Below, one piece after another: positions 1 to 12,029 of a stretch of DNA of 64,000 bases. The notes beneath the pieces were generated by a model. That model was given only the letters and a program-made list of their open reading frames with translations, searched no databases and was not told where the DNA came from. The DNA lies in the NCBI RefSeq assembly GCF_022376445.1, contig NW_025954984.1, positions 1 through 64,000 of the forward strand. Reading direction: 5' to 3'. The position numbers and the translations under genes were made by a program. The stretch comes from Fomitopsis serialis. Its lineage: Eukaryota; Basidiomycota; Agaricomycetes; Polyporales; Fomitopsidaceae. Every line of letters starts with the position of its first letter. Within the stretch, counting starts at the first letter, position 1.

Positions 1-907
1 GAGAATGTCACAACGCTCGACCCGGACCTACTAACACATGAGAGAATCCAACTCGGCCTTCCGCAGGTTCCGCATAACGGCGACCGTCCCCGAACGGCGA
101 AGGTCATAACCGGGCCGGTGACAGTCCTCGAAGATATGAGACAGCTGCGGGAGTTCGCCTGACTTACACGAACATGCCGCACCTCGACCCAACTTCCGAA
201 GCGTATGCTGCCCGTACTACGCCTCCTAGAGGTCCTCAAGACCGAGGACTGTCGAGCCGCGATACGATGCCAACAGTCCCGGAGAGTGGCTGGCTTGGGC
301 TCACGGAGTCCGTTGGATGATTGTACGTGCCTCCGAACTTAGACTATCGTTCGAACCATCGAACCGACCTTCGAACAGCGATTCTTGTTCGAGTCCCGCA
401 GTCGGCCATCCTGCTGGCAACGATACGCTTCCTGCTCCTAGGTCGTTCCCCGAGATCGACGAGTTGATGCGTTACCTCGACGAGGTCTTTCACCGCGATG
501 GCAACCAGGGAGACATCCTAGGTTCGCCCTACCCTACGATCGCGTGGTCCGAGACATTGGTACTGCTCGAACAAGTCAACCAGGCCGAGCGTCGTCCCTC
601 GCGAACCCGCAGTACCAGCGCGAGTCGTTGATCCTGTCCGACTTTCGCCAGCTGCCCGACAACCTCGAGTCCATGGGTAGACGATTCACAACATCGCAGT
701 CGACCAGCGCCGCACGCACGGCACCCTCGTCGGGTTGCTCGAAAGCCTACTCGAGCGCGTCAACACTGATCGTGGCTCCGACACCGGTCCGTCTGTTCGT
801 AGGGGTAGGGGTGGTGGTCACGGGTGTGGTGGTCGAGGACATAGATACGAGAGTTGCCGGGGTCGTCACTAGCTAGGTTGACGTAGCCATGTACTTGCTC
901 CGGAGTC
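1..907. other. Unassigned region, possibly decayed transposon sequence
   Basis: No gene can be modelled here. On the minus strand near 20-200 one frame ends with a pattern of two cysteines, a Glu, a His and a closing Cys (CKSGELPQLSHIFEDC). This resembles the zinc-knuckle end of many non-LTR reverse transcriptases, but it is short and has no upstream catalytic motifs. On the plus strand, 317-880 reads open in overlapping frames and includes an Arg/Gly-rich stretch near 770-865. Neither signal supports a gene call. Confidence 0.3.
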
Positions 908-2122
908 CTACCAATGTAGCGACGCTTCTAAACCGCTTGCCTCTGCCACTAAGGGTTCCGAACATTGACACTTGAGCTTCGAACATCGGGCGGTTCCCTC
1001 GAACGGACGGACAGTGCGTCGACCGTTCTGACTTAGTGTACCGTTGTATCGACCGTAAATGGCGTTTTCGGTGGGTAGGTGAGCTAAGGGCTCATCAACG
1101 TACCGTTCGGACCTTTCCATCCGCGAGGACAGACTTGGACTGGCCAAATGCTGATTATCAATCCATCTTGCCTGCTGAAATATGGATCAGGAGTCTATAC
1201 TACGCACTATACATCAAGCAATACAAGTTTACAACGTACCTCAAGTTCCATTGTCTTCTTTAACTTGTTGGGATTGTTATTGATGACTTCCAGATCCTCG
1301 TCATTGGACGACAACTCAGAGGAGTGTTCATCTGATTGCTTGTCAGAATCAGACGACGCCGGACTGAACCCGTCAGCGTCAGCGTCTTCATGCCCATGGC
1401 TCGGCGGCAAGGTCTTCGCCTTGCTGGCTGCTTGGATGCGAGCAGTGGACTTAGTACCGTGACGAGGCTTAGTGTTAGACATAGCTGGGCCTGCTACACA
1501 TGCGTACATGAAGTACTGAAGGCCTGTAAAATAAACTGACTTACAAGATGATGTTACGTTACGGTCTGCTGATGGAAGGGAACGACCGCGTGATTGTGCT
1601 GGTGTTCCGAGAGGCCTATCGTCACTTGACTCGTCATCTTCAAAGTTCGGGGCCCTAGGAACTTGACGGCCTATTACGAAGGGTAGTCAGACACAAGAGG
1701 TTCAAAGTTGTACTTCACAACTACTCACGTTTGGACGATGCAGTCACAGATGATGCTGACTGGCCCGACTTCTTACGCTTTGGATCCACCGACACAGGCT
1801 CGTCGACAGCCGACTTGGTGCGTTTACGAGGTTTCCGCTGACTCAAGAGACTCTCAGAGGCTACAAAGTTGGTGCATAAGATAGTGAAGCTGCGCAAAAT
1901 GGGATGGATCATACTCTTAGACTGAGCGACAGTCTTCGCATTTCGAGGTGGCCTGCTGTTGGGCTCAGGACTGTCTCGGTTGTTGCCAGAAGAATGTGCT
2001 GCGTTGCCATCGTCCACAGGGGGTGGGGCCGAATCCGGGACTTGTCGCTGGCTGGCATGTCGAGCTGATCTACGAGGGCCACCTGCAGATTGTATGGCTT
2101 TTTGGAGAATCTTGGAAGCCAT
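908..2122 (-). CDS. Unrecognised charged low-complexity protein, divergent to the transposase
   Basis: I do not recognise the product. A four-exon model stays open: 2122-1729, 1670-1545, 1493-1240 and 1174-908. Donors are GTGAGT, GTAAGT and GTACGT, and all joins are in phase, giving about 346 residues. The start is the ATG at 2122 (MASKILQKAI). The protein has a basic N-terminal half (RRSARH, KPRKRTK, KRKK), which is compatible with nuclear targeting. An acidic Ser/Asp/Glu-rich middle follows (NFEDDESSDD, SSELSSNDEDLE). The 3' end is uncertain and more exons may follow. It starts only 340 bases from the Plavaka transposase and points away from it. It may therefore be a second gene of the same element or a host gene next to the insertion; the sequence does not decide. 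Confidence 0.42.
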
Positions 2123-2461
2123 TCTCAGGGCACTGCCCTGCCGGCAGGATGCAAGACTCGACTCAGAGTAACAAAAGGAATGGACGCACAGAGAAAACGA
2201 GAGGGAGAAAGAGAAAGGACGACGAAGCAGTGCCGAGCTTGCTGGCAATGGGTCACGGTGTATTGTTACGTGTAACGTCTCTGGTCCGCAGATGCCCGCG
2301 GCGCGTGACAAAAGAACCTAGGCCTGCTGCCTTGGACGTCGCGTCAACCATACCAAGCCACAGCTCCTCTGTCTTGTCGTGTCTTCGACTTTCCAGTCAA
2401 CAACTCACTCCGCGCACCAATCATAACTATCCCGTGTTGAGTTAGCTCCGCCTGTGTCACT

Positions 2462-5400
2462 ATGCCCCAGTGCCGTGCTTGTAACCGAGGCTTCACGCAG
2501 CAAGGCTATGCCGCTCACCTCACGCAGACGCATAATCCGGAGTGCATTGCTCTTCGTGAAGGCTTTCTTCCACAGAATGATCCTGCCTATCTCCCACAAG
2601 CTGGTCCCGCACATGCTGATGACAATGGAGACGCACCTGAACGCAATCCTGTGCCTTTTGAAGGAGACTTCTTCGGGGATTACCAGCCGGAGGAGTTTGA
2701 TGTTCTCTACAACAGGGATCACTCTCCTGACGAGCGACATACTGCATCAGGACGAGAGGATGAGGACGAGGTGGTAGAGGAAGAGGAGGGAGAAGAAGAC
2801 GAAGAAGACGAAGAAGACGAAGAAGACGAAGAAGACGAGGAAGACGAGGAAGACGAACCAGGTTGGGAACCTCCACCTCCATCACGTCCACCCAGTCCAT
2901 ACATCCCCATGGATGACGACATCGACGACATCGCAGACGCTCCTAGTCGCGAGGATCGGCATAACATCGAGTCCAGAACATCAGCCAAAACGTTTGTTGA
3001 ACCCTTTCCGGGTAAGCGAGCTGGTGAAGTCGTCGAAGACCATGGCGCTGGTCCCAATACTGAGCGCATGGCATACGCGAAGTCAGTTGGCATCACGGAG
3101 AACGAGCCCTACGCCCCATTCAAGTCCCAGCGCGATTGGGAGTTTGCGCGATGGGCGAAGACACGAGGTCCCGGTGCGACGGCTCTTACAGATCTGCTGA
3201 AAATCGAGAAGGTGAGTACTCCAGTGATAGCATCAATGACGAGTTGTTCAAGGAACCTACCAGTTAGTGGAATTGCTCGGGCTGTCCTTCAAGACGTCGC
3301 AGGAACTGGACAAACTCATAGACCACCGTCTACCATCCAAGCGGCCGTCATTCGAGCGCTACGAGATCGAAGTTGCCGGAGAGACCTTTGAAGTTTTCGC
3401 CCGGAACATACTTTTGTGTCTCGAGGCGTTCTGGCGCGACACCGAGTTCGCGCCTCTGCTGGTCTTTGCACCAGAGAAGCACTATGCCGATGCAGACAAG
3501 ACAGTTCGGGTGTATTTTGATTTGCATACAGGGAAGTGGTGGTGGGCGACGCAGGTACATTGATGGCTTTGCTGTTGCTGTTATAAGTACTGATTCCATT
3601 CTCACAGAAAGAGATCGAGAAGACGCACCCCGGAGCAACAATCGTCCCACTCATCGTCTCATCAGATAAGACACAGCTGACGATGTTCGGGAATAAGGCG
3701 GCGTACCCTGTCTACCTCACGATTGGCAACCTCCCCAAGGAGATCCGACGCAAGCCTTCGCGTCGAGGCCAGATCCTCCTTGCTTACTTGCCGACATCGT
3801 CCCTAGAGCACATCAAGAATAAGTCAGCACGACGCCGAGCACTCGCAAATCTATTCCATGCCTGTATGAAGCGCATCCTTGCGCCAATAAAGAAGGCAGG
3901 CGTGGACGGGATTCACCTCATGAGTGGCGATGGGAAGGTCCGTCGATGCCATCCGATCCTGGCAGTGTACGTCGGGGACTACCCGGAGCAACTCCTCGTC
4001 ACATGCCGCAAGACAGGGGACTGTCCGAAATGCCCAGCGCTTCTCGCTGAGTTGGATGGCATCCTGTCAGAGTCGGGGCATCTACGGGACCCAGACGAGG
4101 TCTACGAAACCCTGTCCACCCGTTCCGAAGGGCCGGCTGCCTTTACACGAGCATGCAAGGAAGCCCGGATGAGGCCTATTGTCGAGCCGTTTTGGGAAGA
4201 CCTACCGTACGTCAACATATTCGCCGTGATCACGCCCGACATCTTGCATCAACTCTACCAAGGTGTGATCAAGCACCTTGTGTCGTGGTTGAAAGCGGCG
4301 TACGGAACGGAGGAGATCGACGCACGTTGTCGGCGATTCCCACCCAACCACCATATTCGCCTCTTCATGAAGGGTATAACATCCCTACGCAAGGTGACCG
4401 GTAAGATGCACGCCGACATCTGCCGTTTCCTGCTGGGTCTGGTCATTGGGCTTCCACTTCATGGGGGACGCTCACCTGCGCGCCTTGTCCGGGCTGTGCG
4501 AGCGCTCCTCGACTTCCTGTACTTGGCTCAGTATCCTGTCCACACATCCGAAACGCTGAAGCTGCTCGACGACGCACTCAAGCGCTTTCATGCGAACAAG
4601 AGTATCTTCGTTGAGCTGGGTATTCGGGAGCACTTCAACATACCAAAGCTTCATGCCTTACTGCACTACGTCTTCTCTATCACTCTGTTCGGCACGACCG
4701 ATAACTACGACACTCAATACTCGGAACGGCTCCACATCGACCTAGCAAAAGATGCGTACCGTGCAACCAACTGCAAGGACGAATACCCGCAAATGACAGA
4801 TTGGCTTGTCCGGAAGGAGAAGATTGAACAGTATGACGCCTTCTGCCGCTGGCGCGAAGAGACGAACGAGCGGAATGCCGAGGAGGAGGAACACCCTGTG
4901 CCTGCTCCGATTGATCGAGACCAGGGGGCGCCAGGCGAAAGGACGTTGCATATCACCATGGCTCGCTATCCCTCAGTGAAAGCTGTCAAGTTCGACGGAG
5001 CCCTGCAAGACTACGGCGCCACATACCTTCGCCCAGCACTAGCGCGGTTCATTGCTCTGAAGCGGTATCCTGGTATTCGAAACACGACCGAGTTGGAACG
5101 CAAAGCTTCCCGAATCCAACTCCACTTCAGGACTTTTCCGGTCTGGCACCGCATCAAGTTCAGGCTCGAGGATGTGCTTGGATTCGGGGTCGGTGACGAC
5201 TGTGCTGATGCGATTCACGCGCAGCCCCAGAGATTGAACAAACGCGGTCGTCAGATTCCAGGTCGATTCGACACAGCGTTGATCAGAGATGCGGATAATG
5301 CAGGCCGTAGCGGCGTGGCAGGTACGTACCAGATCGTGTGACATCCGAATCTAGTTCCACTAACAGTGTAACGCACATCGCACAGTCCAGGTTATCGTGT

Positions 5401-5743
5401 AGGACAGGTTCGGCTCATCTTCAAAGTGCCTCAAAACGCGCTCCAAGACCTCCTCCCCAATGTTGAACAAGTCCCTTCGCACCTTGCGTACATTGAATGG
5501 TTCTCCCCGTTTACTAGACCTGACAGTAACCATGGCCTCTACAAAGTCTCGCGATCGTTGGAGGGCACTCAGCGCCTCGCAAGTGTGGTCGAGGTTAAGG
5601 ATATCCGCCGAAGCTGCCATCTCTGGCCCGATTTTGGACCGGTGGCACCACGCGAATGGACCAGCAGCAATGTCCTCGATCGGTGTTCTGCATTTTATGT
5701 CAGCGCCTTCAATGATATACACGCGTACCAGGTCGTCTTCTAG
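2462..5743 (+). CDS. Plavaka-type DNA transposase, apparently intact
   Basis: Four exons join cleanly: 2462-3211, 3264-3554, 3608-5321 and 5391-5743, giving 1035 codons plus stop without frameshifts. The N-terminus carries a C2H2 finger (C4, C7, H19, H24). A Glu/Asp run at about residues 103-132 is encoded by GAAGAC repeats. The core matches the Plavaka group of agaricomycete cut-and-paste transposases. Recognisable blocks are the GKWWWATQ block at the end of exon 2, SSDKTQLTMFGNKAAYPVYL, IGNLPKEIRRKPSRR, GDYPEQLLV, and YSERLHIDLAKDAYRATN near 4710-4765. The last exon has AYIEWFSPF. Such enzymes excise and reinsert their own element in the nucleus. The acceptor at 5390 was chosen because the upstream CAG would run into a stop. 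I could not locate the element's terminal repeats. An uninterrupted frame suggests a recent insertion. Confidence 0.9.
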
Positions 5744-6723
5744 TGGCTCGGACTCGGATCGGCACAATCTTCTGGCCTGTCATGGTCAGAGTCACCTTTG
5801 TACGGACGTCCGCGCCGTCCCGACCAATTACTTTGTCCACTGCGATTGTTGCTCACTGTAGTGTTCGTTCGTCTCGTAGCCTATACCAATGAATGCTCAT
5901 CTCTGTAGACTACTGTAATTCATACATTAATGTACATGGCGGTCACCGGGTCAGTCACTAGATGCTCAGACTGAAGGTTCATTGATTTCAGCCGGTAGCA
6001 GGCAAACTCGGAAGCTACAGTGATATCTCGGTAGTATGTGAAGGTATCGGGAATAGTCCCGAGTCGTCCCCCTGAGTGATTAGTAGCAAAGATATTGCCA
6101 GCGTAGACGGACAATATCACTATTTGAGCGCTATTTAGCCCGGGGGGTTTTTCCCGATGTACACTATCGCGCCCAACCTGTGCTGCGCTAGTTCCATTGG
6201 CTGCGTCCCCAACTCCGGCTGCCCCCTTCAAGTTCCCTGTTGTGAACAATACCTATGCTATCCTCGGCTTCATTGACCCGACCACTTGCTGCGCTGCGGT
6301 GGAGGGTTCGAGCCATGTGACAGGAGTGTTGCGTCGTCAAGGAATTAGGGTATTATCTGCGAGCCCATGGTCGCTTGAGTGATCGGGCGAGCGCGACGCT
6401 CAAGCGCTCACCATTGGCTGACTTGGACAGAGTTGCAGGCGTGAAAACCCGCACAATAAATGATGTGGGCCTCACCGAGCCTGGCACGTACTAGACGCTC
6501 CCGAGCAGACTGCCAATCAATCACAGCGAGCCGTTGTTTAAGTGGTAATCACAAGAGGAGAGACAGCTTGTATGAGGGCATAATTCGTTCTATACTGAGG
6601 CAGGTAGGCGAGGCCAACTCGTCAAAGTTGTAGTAGGGCAAGAAAAGAAAAGGGGGAGACGGTCATGGATGATCACTGTTAGTGTACGTAACTCGTTACT
6701 CGTCAGACAGCCTAGCAACTCTT
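5744..6723. other. Intergenic, no gene seen
   Basis: Between the transposase stop and the end of the next minus-strand gene no multi-exon model holds. A 110-codon minus-strand frame at 5920-6249 has no recognisable motif. The right end of the Plavaka element probably lies here, but no inverted repeat with the left side was identified. Confidence 0.5.
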
Positions 6724-8630
6724 CTAACCCTGCCATAGGAAGGGTTCGACTGCAAACAGAAAATAAGCGTCATATCAGTCAAGCAAGCAGACCTGAATGT
6801 GTACTTACTGAGACAGTCCACATCACGATCAAACTTCTCCAGCGGTACAATAAACTGACCAGCCTCCTTGTCTCGCTTCAATTCCGAAGCGTTATCCGCG
6901 TCGATCCAATCTCCTAGGTGTTCAACAGTGTGCAAGGTGCAACCAACGGGGGTTACTAGGTCTATTGCTAGCGGTACAAACCTTTTCTCTCTGATGATGG
7001 GTCCACCTACGATGATCTGTGCGAGCGAATCGTTGTCGCCGGGGGGGAAGAAGAAGACGTCGCGATACCTGGCACTTGCTGGCAACAGTATCGTCTCCTT
7101 AGGCCGCTGAACCATCGTGTTCTCTGGGGATTCCTGTTGGCCGAAGAGAGGGATTCGATAGACCAGGAGTGTCATGCCACTCCAGGTCACGTAGAGATGA
7201 GTGCTAGTCCATGTAAGGGTGCAAGGGAGTGTAGGGGAAAGCTCTCCACGGCCGGAAACACCTATGTCGACCTGCTGAGAGGTATACACCAATCTAGGTA
7301 GACTTCGCGTAGGCTTTTGTGCGGAAAGCCGGTACGAATACACAACCAGCTTGACATCAGACTCGGAAGACGAGGGGTGCCCATCTTCGGGTGCCGCAGG
7401 ACTGCCTGCAAAGGCGGCAATGTGGAGATAACGACCATCGTCCGTGAAGCGACATTTCATAGTGAGGACATCAGACGCTGAATTATACATATGAGTGATG
7501 GCTTGTAGAGAGATCCAGGTAGTCCACTCACCCGCTTTCGATGTGGCACCAATTTCACGGATAAAACAGGAGCCGTAGTCGTAGTCAACGAACAGAACCT
7601 CCCGTCCTCCCAAAGGCCATACTACCAATGGCTGAGTGGGGTGAAGAGCTGGAGGAGAATCAGACAGCGATGTCGAGGTGGGTCTAGAGAACTGGTAGAG
7701 TCTGCCCTCAGGCTCAGGCGCGAAGATGCGCATTCGAGCCCGCTGGTGTCGCACAGGGCCGTCGACGTTTTTCGTCCTGCCACGGCCGTGCCCTCGGCGT
7801 TCGTAGAGATCCTCTCCTGCATATCGACGGATTTGACCGAAGGCGAATACAGATGAACTGATACCCGAGTCGTCGCTGTCAGCATACTCGCCTTCATCTG
7901 CATCTTCCATGCATTGATCATCCGCATCGTCATCATAAATATCTTCCTCAGCCACCTGCATCCTCAGTTCACTGATAGGGTCGTCATGCTCGTAGTCAGA
8001 GCACTCTGGATCACTGTTTCCTTGCTCGTCTGGAGAGGTCGCATATCCCGAGTTCGATTCGTCTTCAGGTCTAGAACCTGCAGAAGAGGTGTCGCTCCAA
8101 GACTGGTACCCACCATCCTCGAAGTCACCAGAAGACTCAGAGGTCATACCGTCCTCAGTGTCCGAGTCAGCCCACTCCTCGTCGCTGTCACTGGTCCCAT
8201 GGACTAAATTCGAGCCTCGGCTCTCCGCTCCGTACGAAGAATGCCCGGCCTTGACCACAGGATCAATCCGTCGGCTGGCAACGATAACCACATCACTGCG
8301 TCCCGCGATCTCCTCGATGTATTCTCTCTTCTTCGGCGCGTCCGTCCCGTCAAAGACCTGGTACTTGCCAGTGTCATCGACGACGTACAGCTGTACGCCG
8401 ATGCGAAGGCATTGGCCGTTGTTACTGAAGGAAGCAAGCGGTGCGCCACCCTGACCTTCGCAGATACTATACGACTTCGAGCCGCTCGGTGTGCAGGCCG
8501 CATAGTATGCCGCATTGCAATGTTCACCGTCGACCAACAAGATTTGAGATCTCTTCATGGTTGGCAACTTGTCTGTAGCATAGCTCCATGTCTCGAGTTT
8601 GAAGCTGAGTTGACCGTCCAATGCCGATCT
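6724..8630 (-). pseudogene. 5'-truncated gene, unknown family, possible beta-propeller-like C-terminus
   Basis: A long frame runs from an apparent acceptor (TATATACAG at 8639-8631) to about 6810. A 59-base intron (6808-6750, GTAAGT...TTGCAG) is followed by a short last exon ending DCLIEPFLWQG. There is no in-frame ATG near the acceptor; the first internal one is at about 8558. An upstream exon is therefore expected but none is found. Residues about 140-260 are a strongly acidic Ser/Asp/Glu linker. The C-terminal 300 residues show repeated hydrophobic strands (MKCRFTDDGRYLHIAAF, LTWTSTHLYVTWSGMTLLVYRI) that look like beta-propeller blades. I do not recognise the family. Upstream sequence is a CAGAC-rich repeat, so the 5' part seems to have been lost. 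Confidence 0.55.
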
Positions 8631-8639
8631 GTATATAGC

Positions 8640-8832
8640 ACAAGATGTAGGCCATCAGCAAAACTGCGAGTTTGTCTGAAGCAGTCTGAGAGTACTGACT
8701 CAGACTCCTCAGACCCGTCAGACTTCGTGTCTGACAACGGGAGATTAGTTCTGACATCAGAAGCAATCTCTGATGTCAGACGGCCTTCAGACCATCACTC
8801 AGACCATTTCAGATGGTCGTCAGACTGCTGCT
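8640..8832. repeat. TCAGAC/GTCTGA-rich repeat at the 5' edge of the truncated gene
   Basis: The words CAGAC, TCAGA and TCTGA recur about twenty times in both orientations, with several imperfect palindromes. A 16-base word, CTCAGACCCGTCAGAC (8708-8723), reappears as its reverse complement at 10796-10811 on the far side of the GC-rich block. Confidence 0.6.
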
Positions 8833-8899
8833 TAGAGCGTAACAGAACGTAGTAATAGTACATACAATACACTGTAAACTACCAGCTAGTACTCATCGT

Positions 8900-10740
8900 G
8901 ATCTTACCTGTCTGTCCACCCACATACCCACCCTCCCTTCGCCACTGTGCTTGCCGTTTCCGACAACGCCCCACTTGCTGGGCGTCGGGCTATCGTGTCG
9001 AGGTTCGGCGAACTGATGTCCACGGGCTGTGGATCCGTGGGCAATCGTGTAGGTGCTCGCGGTTGGCGTGCGTTGCACGCGCCCTGCCCGTCGCGGTCAC
9101 CCATGATTGTTCCGCGCCCACCTTCCATTCGTCAGTCGTGCTCGCCCGCCCGCTCGCCCACCCGCCCGCTCGCTCACCCGCCGTCTGCTCGCTCACCCGC
9201 CGTCTGCTCGCTCGCCCACACGCTCCGAGGCTCGCCGCCAGCCACATGGTAATGGGCGGCGCGGCGATGTAGGAGGGCTGTGGCAGGGCGAGAAGGCGGT
9301 GGCGTGGCGCGGAGGGCCCAAGCTCGCGACTAGACGTTTTATTGTGCAGGGTCGCCTGGCGTGCGCGGTAGGTCCTCGGCGTGCATCGCACGCGCCCGAG
9401 AGATTGTAGGATGGCAGGGGATGACTGAGAAAGCGGCGGCCACGAATAGACGACCCCGCTCTTCTGCGCGGTCGTCATGGGTACGTGCTGCGTGCCCGGC
9501 ATGTGTTTGGCGCGTCCGAGAGCTGCAGAGCGCGGAGCGGCGAGGTAGGAGGGCCGAGGCATGGCGAGAAGGTGGTGACGTGGTGGGGAGGGCCCGAGTT
9601 TGCGACCAGATGTCCTGTTGTTGCGTCGGGACGCCTGGGACGCTGGGACAGCGGGGACGGACTAGGAGGGTGGTGGCAAACGGACAGACGGCCCCGCTCT
9701 TCTGTGGGTCGCCTGTTGTTTGTGCCAAGATTGCGGCACGCTTCAGATGCGTGCGAGACGTGTGACGAGCAGCCGGAGGGCGGTAGTAAGCGGGGAGCGA
9801 GATGTGGGGGTGGGGAGGGCGGTACGAAGTGAATGGACGCCCCCGCTGTGATGCGGGGTCGTCTTGTGTGTGAGGTTCGTGCTCGGCATGTGTTCGGTGC
9901 GTCCGCAAGGCGTATAGGGCGGGGTGGTTGATAACGAAGGCGGTGACGTGGCGGCGGGCATAGAGCACGAGGTGACGAACCCGCTCTTGGGCGGGGTCGT
10001 CTGACGTGCGGTATACAACCTCGGAACGCTTTTGGTGCGTCCGAGACGAGGTAGGCAGCCCACCTACAGCGCCGCTGTGGGCGCGCAAAACCGGCGTATA
10101 GGGTTGCATGTCGGTGAAGCATGGCGGGGTTTTTTGAGTGTGACTCAGCCAGCATCTGCCAGTATGAGCCGGCAGCGGGCAGCGGGCGACAGGTGACGTA
10201 CATACAGGGCAACGCGGGAGAGTGAGTGGAAAGGGAACTTACTTATTCTGCCTCAGCTCTGCTTCCTCCGAGCGCTGTCCACCCGACGTGCGACACTGTT
10301 CGGCATAGAATCTGGCGGGGTTCGCGCTGGCCGGGCCACGTCACAATGACGCGGCCTCTCCCCGCGATGTTCTGCTCATCTGCATGCATTTGGCCGATGC
10401 ACTGCGATTCTGCGAGCTGCCCGAGGGTTGGTGTATGTGGATGTAAAAGATTGGAGAGGCAGTGAGAAGGGAGGCATGGCGGAGGTGGGAGGCGCGGCCC
10501 TCGCAATGGTGTCCGCTCGCTGTGCATCGTGGCTGCGGGCAAGCCGGCGCTTATGCACCCTTCCGGACGCCTCGCGCGTCGCGACAGGCTTCTGCAGCCG
10601 CTGTGTGTCAGCGACGAACAGCGCGGAGCAACAAGTCAAGAGGCGGGAGAGCTTGAAAGGCGAGTAACGAGACAGAGAGGCGAGGGAACGATGACGTGGC
10701 GAGGTGCCAGCGTGGCGCAGTTTAGGGCAGGCGCCTAGTG
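8900..10740. repeat. GC-rich block of diverged tandem repeats
   Basis: At 9140-9240 a short CGCTCGCCCACC/CCGTCTGCTCGCT-type minisatellite is visible. From about 9270 to 10100, variants of the same modules recur at irregular spacing. One is a CCCCGCTCTTCTG...GGTCGTC hairpin-like segment near 9450, 9690, 9840 and 9975. Another is a CGGCATGTGTTCGGTGCGTCCG-type segment near 9505, 9885 and 10030. Long open frames on both strands (for example 245 and 256 codons on the minus strand) result from the GC-rich repeat and carry no domain. I see no gene here. Confidence 0.65.
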
Positions 10741-10784
10741 GACTTGGGGAGATTCAGTGTGGGTGGCTTGAGGTTGCGCCTGAA

Positions 10785-10960
10785 GGGTCTGACGGGTCTG
10801 ACGGGTCTGAGTGGACTGCGTCGCTCTGAGAGAACGAGCACGGAACGAGCAGACGGAGAGGGACGAACGGCGCGGCCATAGACGCCCGATTGCGTCAGAT
10901 GCGATAGAGCTCTCAGGCACCGGATCAGACGCCTCAGATCCCTCAGGCGCCCTCAGAACC
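10785..10960. repeat. GTCTGACGG repeat at the 5' edge of the AAA-ATPase
   Basis: Three near-perfect copies of GGGTCTGACG (10785-10812) are followed by a region rich in CTCAGG and TCAGA words. It ends just before the first recognisable ATPase exon. The motif is the inverted counterpart of the repeat at 8708-8723. Confidence 0.55.
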
Positions 10961-11339
10961 CGCGCACATTTGCTGATCAGTGCCTTCGCGATCGATAGAA
11001 TCACAGACCTTAAGTGGTCTACAGAGCCATTCGACAATCTCGTGCTCGAGAAGAAGCCAAAGGCCTTGATCAGATCTCTCGTTACGGAGCATGCTTCTCA
11101 AACAAAAGAGCACGCCTCGCACACAGGAGGGTTCGATGACGTGGTCGCAGGGAAGGGGAAAGGCCTTATTGGATTACTGTGTGGTAACCCTGGGTGCGGA
11201 AAGACGCTCACAGCAGAGGCTGTCGCCGAGATTACCACATTACTGAGTGGAACTTGACCGTTTCGAACGGTCCACCCGGAGTGCATTTGGCCCGTTTCTA
11301 ACGGTGTACCCGGGCTCGGCCGGAGCACTCCGGGTCTAC

Positions 11340-11990
11340 CGTTTGGAGCGGCCGCCGCCAGCAACGAACCGGCCGGAGGGAGGGTGGTGGTTTGGAATGG
11401 TCCGGCCGGAGTGTTGGGTAACGTTCCGGCCGGAGCTCTGGTGAACGTACCGGCCGGAGGCCTTGAGAAATATGGGTTTCCTACGGTCCGGCCAGACTGT
11501 TATCCAACATCCCGGCCGGAGCTCTGGTCAACGGTCCGGCCGGAGGCCTCGAAAGATTTAGGCTTCCTACGGTCCGGCTGGACACATACCCAACGTTCGG
11601 CCGGACCTTTGATCAGTGTCCCAGCCGGAGGCCTCGAAAATTTGGGCTCTCAACGGTCCAGCCGGAGCACTCAGCAATGGTCTGGCCGGAGCACTCAGCA
11701 ATGGTCCGGCCGGCGCACTCAGCAATGATCCGGCTGGAGGCCTCCAAAGATTTGGATTCTCAATGTTCCGGCCGGGACCGGGGGTTGGTTTCTAACCTTC
11801 CGGCCAGACCCCAGATGAAACAGTCCGGCCGGGCAAAATTCCACCTTCCAAACATCCGGCCGGAAGCCTTGCGGAATCTGGGCTGTAAACAATCCGGCCG
11901 GGCTAGTTTGTAATCATCCAGCCAGCCGGACCCCAGATGAACAGACCGGCCGGGCTTCTCCAAAACCAGCCAGACCCCTCAGAATTGATC
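11340..11990. repeat. Cluster of TCCGGCCGGA palindromes, left arm
   Basis: The 10-base palindrome TCCGGCCGGA and one-base variants recur roughly every 20-45 bases, more than twenty times. Short non-conserved spacers separate them. The mirror-image cluster lies at 14235-14770 in the other arm, and a few further copies sit in the loop at 13165-13260. Confidence 0.85.
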
Positions 11991-12029
11991 TGCCGGTGAT
12001 ATAACAACAAGAATTGTTAACCCCCAAGC

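Noticed and set aside
2520..3096. Minus-strand frames with poly-Ser or poly-Leu/Arg runs
   Set aside because: They are antisense to the GAAGAC-repeat part of the transposase exon.
5920..6249. 110-codon minus-strand frame downstream of the transposase
   Set aside because: No motif, no homologous pattern, and no acceptable links to the gene ending at 6724.
6290..6330. GGGTTCGAGCC resembling a tRNA B box
   Set aside because: No acceptor stem, D arm or anticodon arm can be folded around it.
8990..10212. Overlapping minus-strand open frames of 190-256 codons
   Set aside because: They arise from GC-rich diverged repeats, occur on both strands, and have no domain or splice-supported continuation.
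11228..11257. Natural stop of a short ATPase after LLSGT
   Set aside because: The stop lies in the foldback element, and the rest of the ATPase is found at 14898 and 22428.
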